Positions 25,027 through 27,108 of a stretch of 27,108 nucleotides of DNA are shown in pieces. Where the stretch lies: assembly GCA_964387935.1 (NCBI GenBank), contig CAYLZN010000038.1, positions 1 to 27,108 on the forward strand, in the 5' to 3' direction. This DNA is from CAYLZN01 sp964387935 (GTDB lineage Bacteria; Acidobacteriota; Vicinamibacteria; Vicinamibacterales; JAFNAJ01). The number at the start of each line of letters is the position of its first letter. The stretch's first letter is position 1. Under the pieces are notes generated by a model. It was not told where the DNA came from and did no database searches. It saw only the letters and a list, made by a program, of their open reading frames with translations. The translations under genes and the position numbers were made by a program.

Positions 25027-25812
25027 ATGACGGAACGAATTCCCGCTGGAGCGTGTCGCCTTTTTCAGGACGATGCCGTCTCGTGGTTGCGAGCGCTCCC
25101 TGCGGGAAGCGTGGACCTGATCATCACGGATCCGCCCTACGAGTCCCTCGAAAAGCACAGGGCCGTGGGGACCACGACCCGGTTGACGCACAGCAAGGCA
25201 TCCAGCAACGACTGGTTCGTCGTCTTTCCGAACGCGCGCTTCGGGGAGTTGTTTCGCGAGTGCTGGCGGGTCCTGCGCCGCGATTCGCACCTGTACTTGT
25301 TCTGCGATGCCGAGACCATGTTCGTCGCGAAGCCCGCGGCAGAGTCAGCAGGATTCAAGTTCTGGAAGCCTCTGGTCTGGGACAAGAAGAAGATCGGCAT
25401 GGGGTATCACTATCGCTCCCGGTACGAGTTCGTCCTGTTCTTCGAGAAGGGAAAGCGACGACTCAAAGACCTCGGGATCGCGGACATCATCGAGGAACCC
25501 AGGATTCTGAGGGGCTATCCGACAGAAAAACCTGTCGCCGTTTCGGAAGTCTTCGTTCAGCAGAGCTCCTCACCCGGAGAGCTCGTGATCGACCCGTTCG
25601 TGGGCGCGGGATCCGTAGGCCTGGCTGCCGCGAAGCACGCCAGACGTTTTTGGGGCTGCGACACCAATCCGGAGGCCCTTCGCATCACCAGCGAGCGCCT
25701 GCGCGAGATCGGCGCTGCTGTGACGCTCGCGGACGCAAGAGCTGGACGGAGAGGCCTGCGCCGATCGTCGCTGCCGTTGCTGGAGCCCTCGTTGGTCGGG
25801 ACCTCGGCATGA
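25027..25812 (+). CDS. Beta-class DNA adenine-N6 or cytosine-N4 methyltransferase
   Basis: A 261-residue protein of the N6_N4_Mtase family. The catalytic DPPY is at residues 35-38, and the SAM-binding DPFVGAGSVGLAA is at 189-201, with TEKP between them. The order DPPY, recognition region, FxGxG defines the beta class. The gene uses visibly more A/T-rich codons (AAA, TTT, TTG) than its neighbours, as expected for a transferred restriction-modification gene. ATG 25027 starts about 25 residues before the DLIITDPPY strand; an earlier TTG at 24970 adds no recognisable sequence. Its stop overlaps a 37-codon frame that may be the start of its former restriction partner, so it may now be an orphan methyltransferase. 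The recognition site cannot be deduced. Confidence 0.88.
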   Translation: MTERIPAGACRLFQDDAVSWLRALPAGSVDLIITDPPYESLEKHRAVGTTTRLTHSKASSNDWFVVFPNARFGELFRECWRVLRRDSHLYLFCDAETMFVAKPAAESAGFKFWKPLVWDKKKIGMGYHYRSRYEFVLFFEKGKRRLKDLGIADIIEEPRILRGYPTEKPVAVSEVFVQQSSSPGELVIDPFVGAGSVGLAAAKHARRFWGCDTNPEALRITSERLREIGAAVTLADARAGRRGLRRSSLPLLEPSLVGTSA

Positions 25813-25922
25813 CCGGGACCGAGTACGCCAATCTCGTCGCGCGCTACCTGGTGGCCAACTACGGGGCCAAGGGGCTTCGCGTGTACAGGGAGGTAGGACT
25901 GGCGATCACCGTTTCTCGGTGA
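25809..25922 (+). pseudogene. 37-codon remnant, possibly the N-terminus of a restriction endonuclease
   Basis: The ATG at 25809 overlaps the methyltransferase stop (ATGA), and the frame reads MTGTEYANLVARYLVANYGA then KGLRVYREVGLAITVSR before a TGA at 25920-25922. The first about 28 residues resemble, from memory, the start of PD-(D/E)XK endonucleases that sit next to such methyltransferases. The nuclease core with its catalytic acidic and lysine residues is missing, and the convergent SnoaL gene ends 18 bases later. A truncated partner is the simplest reading; a genuine tiny protein is possible. Confidence 0.45.
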
Positions 25923-25939
25923 CGACCGTCTGGGCCCCC

Positions 25940-26365
25940 TCAGACCGCCGGCTTGCCCCTCAGGACGCCCACCTGGATCAGGAACCCGGTGAAGTCGTAC
26001 ACCCGGCGTTCGTGCTGAATGGCGCCTTCACCCATTTCGACCAGGCGCACGCCCTGAATCCGGAACCGCCGGTTGGTGCCCGCGAGCCCCATGAACGTCC
26101 CGACGTGGGTTGCCGTCGCGGTGAACGGCTGGGCGACCCGCGATCCGTCGATCAGCAGGTCCTCGCTCGTGAACGCCCAGTCCGGGAACGTGGTGAACAT
26201 CGTGGTGTAAAGGGTGAGAATGGCCGAGCGGCCGCGGTGCGTGCCGAACATCGGGCTCACCACCACGCCGTCCTCGGCGTGGCCATTTGCCAGCGCCACG
26301 GCGTCGCGTGCCTCCCAGTGGGCCTGGCGCCTGTCGAAGAACGAGCGGATGTCCTCGCGGGTCAT
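25940..26365 (-). CDS. SnoaL-like/NTF2-fold protein
   Basis: A 141-residue protein. REDIRSFFDRRQAHWEARDA is the first helix of the SnoaL_2/NTF2 cone fold. The central WAFTSEDLLIDGSRVAQPFTATATHVGTFMGLAGTNRRFRIQGVRL shows the alternating strands and the GT..G.F.G...TG-like loop common to predicted ester cyclases. No substrate can be assigned. ATG 26365 has a GGAGGA ribosome-binding site 5-6 bases upstream, which decides against the longer in-frame start. A TATAAT box on the minus strand at 26414-26409 is a likely -10. It is divergent from the cystathionine synthase gene. Confidence 0.7.
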   Translation of the reverse strand: MTREDIRSFFDRRQAHWEARDAVALANGHAEDGVVVSPMFGTHRGRSAILTLYTTMFTTFPDWAFTSEDLLIDGSRVAQPFTATATHVGTFMGLAGTNRRFRIQGVRLVEMGEGAIQHERRVYDFTGFLIQVGVLRGKPAV

Positions 26366-26408
26366 CGGTTCCTCCGCGCACGAATGCCGGCGTGGCGTGC
26401 GTCCGGCC

Positions 26409-26435
26409 ATTATAGTCAGCTGTGACGTGTAGAAT
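26409..26435. promoter_or_regulatory. Divergent -10 boxes between the SnoaL-like and CBS-like genes
   Basis: Minus-strand TATAAT at 26414-26409 points to the SnoaL-like gene, and plus-strand TAGAAT at 26430-26435 points to the CBS-like gene, whose ATG is at 26477. Neither has a clear -35. The two boxes lie about 20 bases apart. Confidence 0.4.
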
Positions 26436-26476
26436 AACAGTTTCCACCTCACGCGCAGACGGGCCGGGACGACACC

Positions 26477-27108
26477 ATGAAGAAGATCTGCGACAACATC
26501 CTCGAAGCCATCGGTAATACCCCACTGGTCCGCCTCAACCGCCTGACCCGGGAGGTCACCCCCGCCACGGTCCTTGCGAAGGTCGAGACGTTCAATCCAG
26601 GCAATTCCATCAAGGACCGCATGGCGATCAAGATGGTCGAGGACGCCGAGCGGGCGGGCCTGCTCAGGCCCGGGGGCACGATCATCGAGGGCACCTCCGG
26701 CAACACCGGCATGGGCCTGGCGATCGCGGCCGTCATCAAGGGGTACAAGTGCATCTTCACGACAACGGACAAGCAGTCGAAGGAGAAGGTCGATGCGCTG
26801 CGGGCCTTCGGCGCCGAGGTGATCGTCTGCCCGACGAACGTGGATCCCGAGGATCCGCGGTCCTACTACGCCGTGTCTTCACGGCTGCAGCAGGAGATCC
26901 CGAACTCGTGGAAGGCCAACCAGTACGACAACCTGTCGAACCTGCAGGCCCACTACGAGCAGACGGGCCCTGAGATCTGGGACCAGACCGACGGCACCGT
27001 CACCCACCTGGTGGTCGGCGTCGGCACCGGCGGCACCATCAGCGGCGTCGGGCGGTACCTCAAGGAGCGCAATCCCGCGATCAGGGTGTGGGGTATCGAC
27101 ACGTACGG
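26477..27108 (+). CDS. PLP-dependent cystathionine beta-synthase-like enzyme, 3' end cut by window edge
   Basis: ATG 26477 opens a frame that runs off the right edge (210 codons seen). ILEAIGNTPLVRLNRL at residues 8-23, the PLP lysine K46 in NPGNSIKDR, the substrate loop EGTSGNTG at 71-78 and the phosphate-binding GVGTGGTISGV are standard for the cysteine synthase/CBS fold. The stretch SRLQQEIPNSWKANQYDNLS with HYEQTGPEIW matches eukaryotic-type cystathionine beta-synthase better than CysK. It should condense serine (or O-acetylserine) with homocysteine or sulfide in the cytoplasm. A C-terminal CBS-pair domain or a following cystathionine gamma-lyase gene would settle the choice, but both would lie outside the window. 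Confidence 0.9.
   Translation, partial: MKKICDNILEAIGNTPLVRLNRLTREVTPATVLAKVETFNPGNSIKDRMAIKMVEDAERAGLLRPGGTIIEGTSGNTGMGLAIAAVIKGYKCIFTTTDKQSKEKVDALRAFGAEVIVCPTNVDPEDPRSYYAVSSRLQQEIPNSWKANQYDNLSNLQAHYEQTGPEIWDQTDGTVTHLVVGVGTGGTISGVGRYLKERNPAIRVWGIDTY

Overview
The window looks like a fragment of a metagenome-assembled genome from a GC-rich Acidobacteriota bacterium, probably of the Vicinamibacteria type. The grounds are the uniformly high GC, an Oar-type TonB-dependent receptor with an N-terminal carboxypeptidase-regulatory domain and no SusD partner, several secreted S9 and M14 peptidases, and an Npt1/Npt2-type transporter. This assignment is inference; no rRNA or marker phylogeny is available here. 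Two 10-N scaffold gaps are present (4516-4525 and 13247-13256). The first is flanked by 20 bases of Illumina adapter left in the assembly.

Region 1 (1-13237) is a divergent catabolic locus for a uronic-acid polysaccharide. The minus arm holds a TonB-dependent outer-membrane receptor, a KdgF-like cupin, an SDR dehydrogenase and an ExuT-type hexuronate transporter cut by the left edge. The plus arm holds a ROK-family repressor, a secreted protein of unrecognised family, a KduI/IolB-family isomerase, KduD, KDPG aldolase and a secreted heparinase II/III-family lyase. Most junctions overlap (ATGA) or are a few bases long. Together they give import, lyase cleavage to unsaturated uronates, ring opening (KdgF), isomerisation (KduI), reduction (KduD) and aldol cleavage (Eda). 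KDG kinase is not in the window. The 470-bp intergenic region carries a good promoter for the receptor gene whose -10 lies under a palindromic TTGTCTY-N5-RAGACAA site. A second such site lies further out, and a repeated box/half-site module precedes the ROK gene. These are plausible ROK operators.

Region 2 (13402-17243) holds unlinked housekeeping or accessory genes: a histone-H1-like basic protein, an Npt-type translocase-like membrane protein, a DUF1697 protein, a SAM methyltransferase and a CHMI-like tautomerase. It ends at a strong hairpin and a 19-bp tandem repeat.

Region 3 (17305-24361) holds three large exported peptidases (M14, S9, S9). Divergent promoters separate the first two, and a heptamer repeat separates the two convergent S9 genes.

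Region 4 (24475-27108) contains a CoA-binding protein, a beta-class DNA methyltransferase with a 37-codon remnant that may be its restriction endonuclease, a SnoaL-like protein, and a cystathionine beta-synthase-like gene cut by the right edge.
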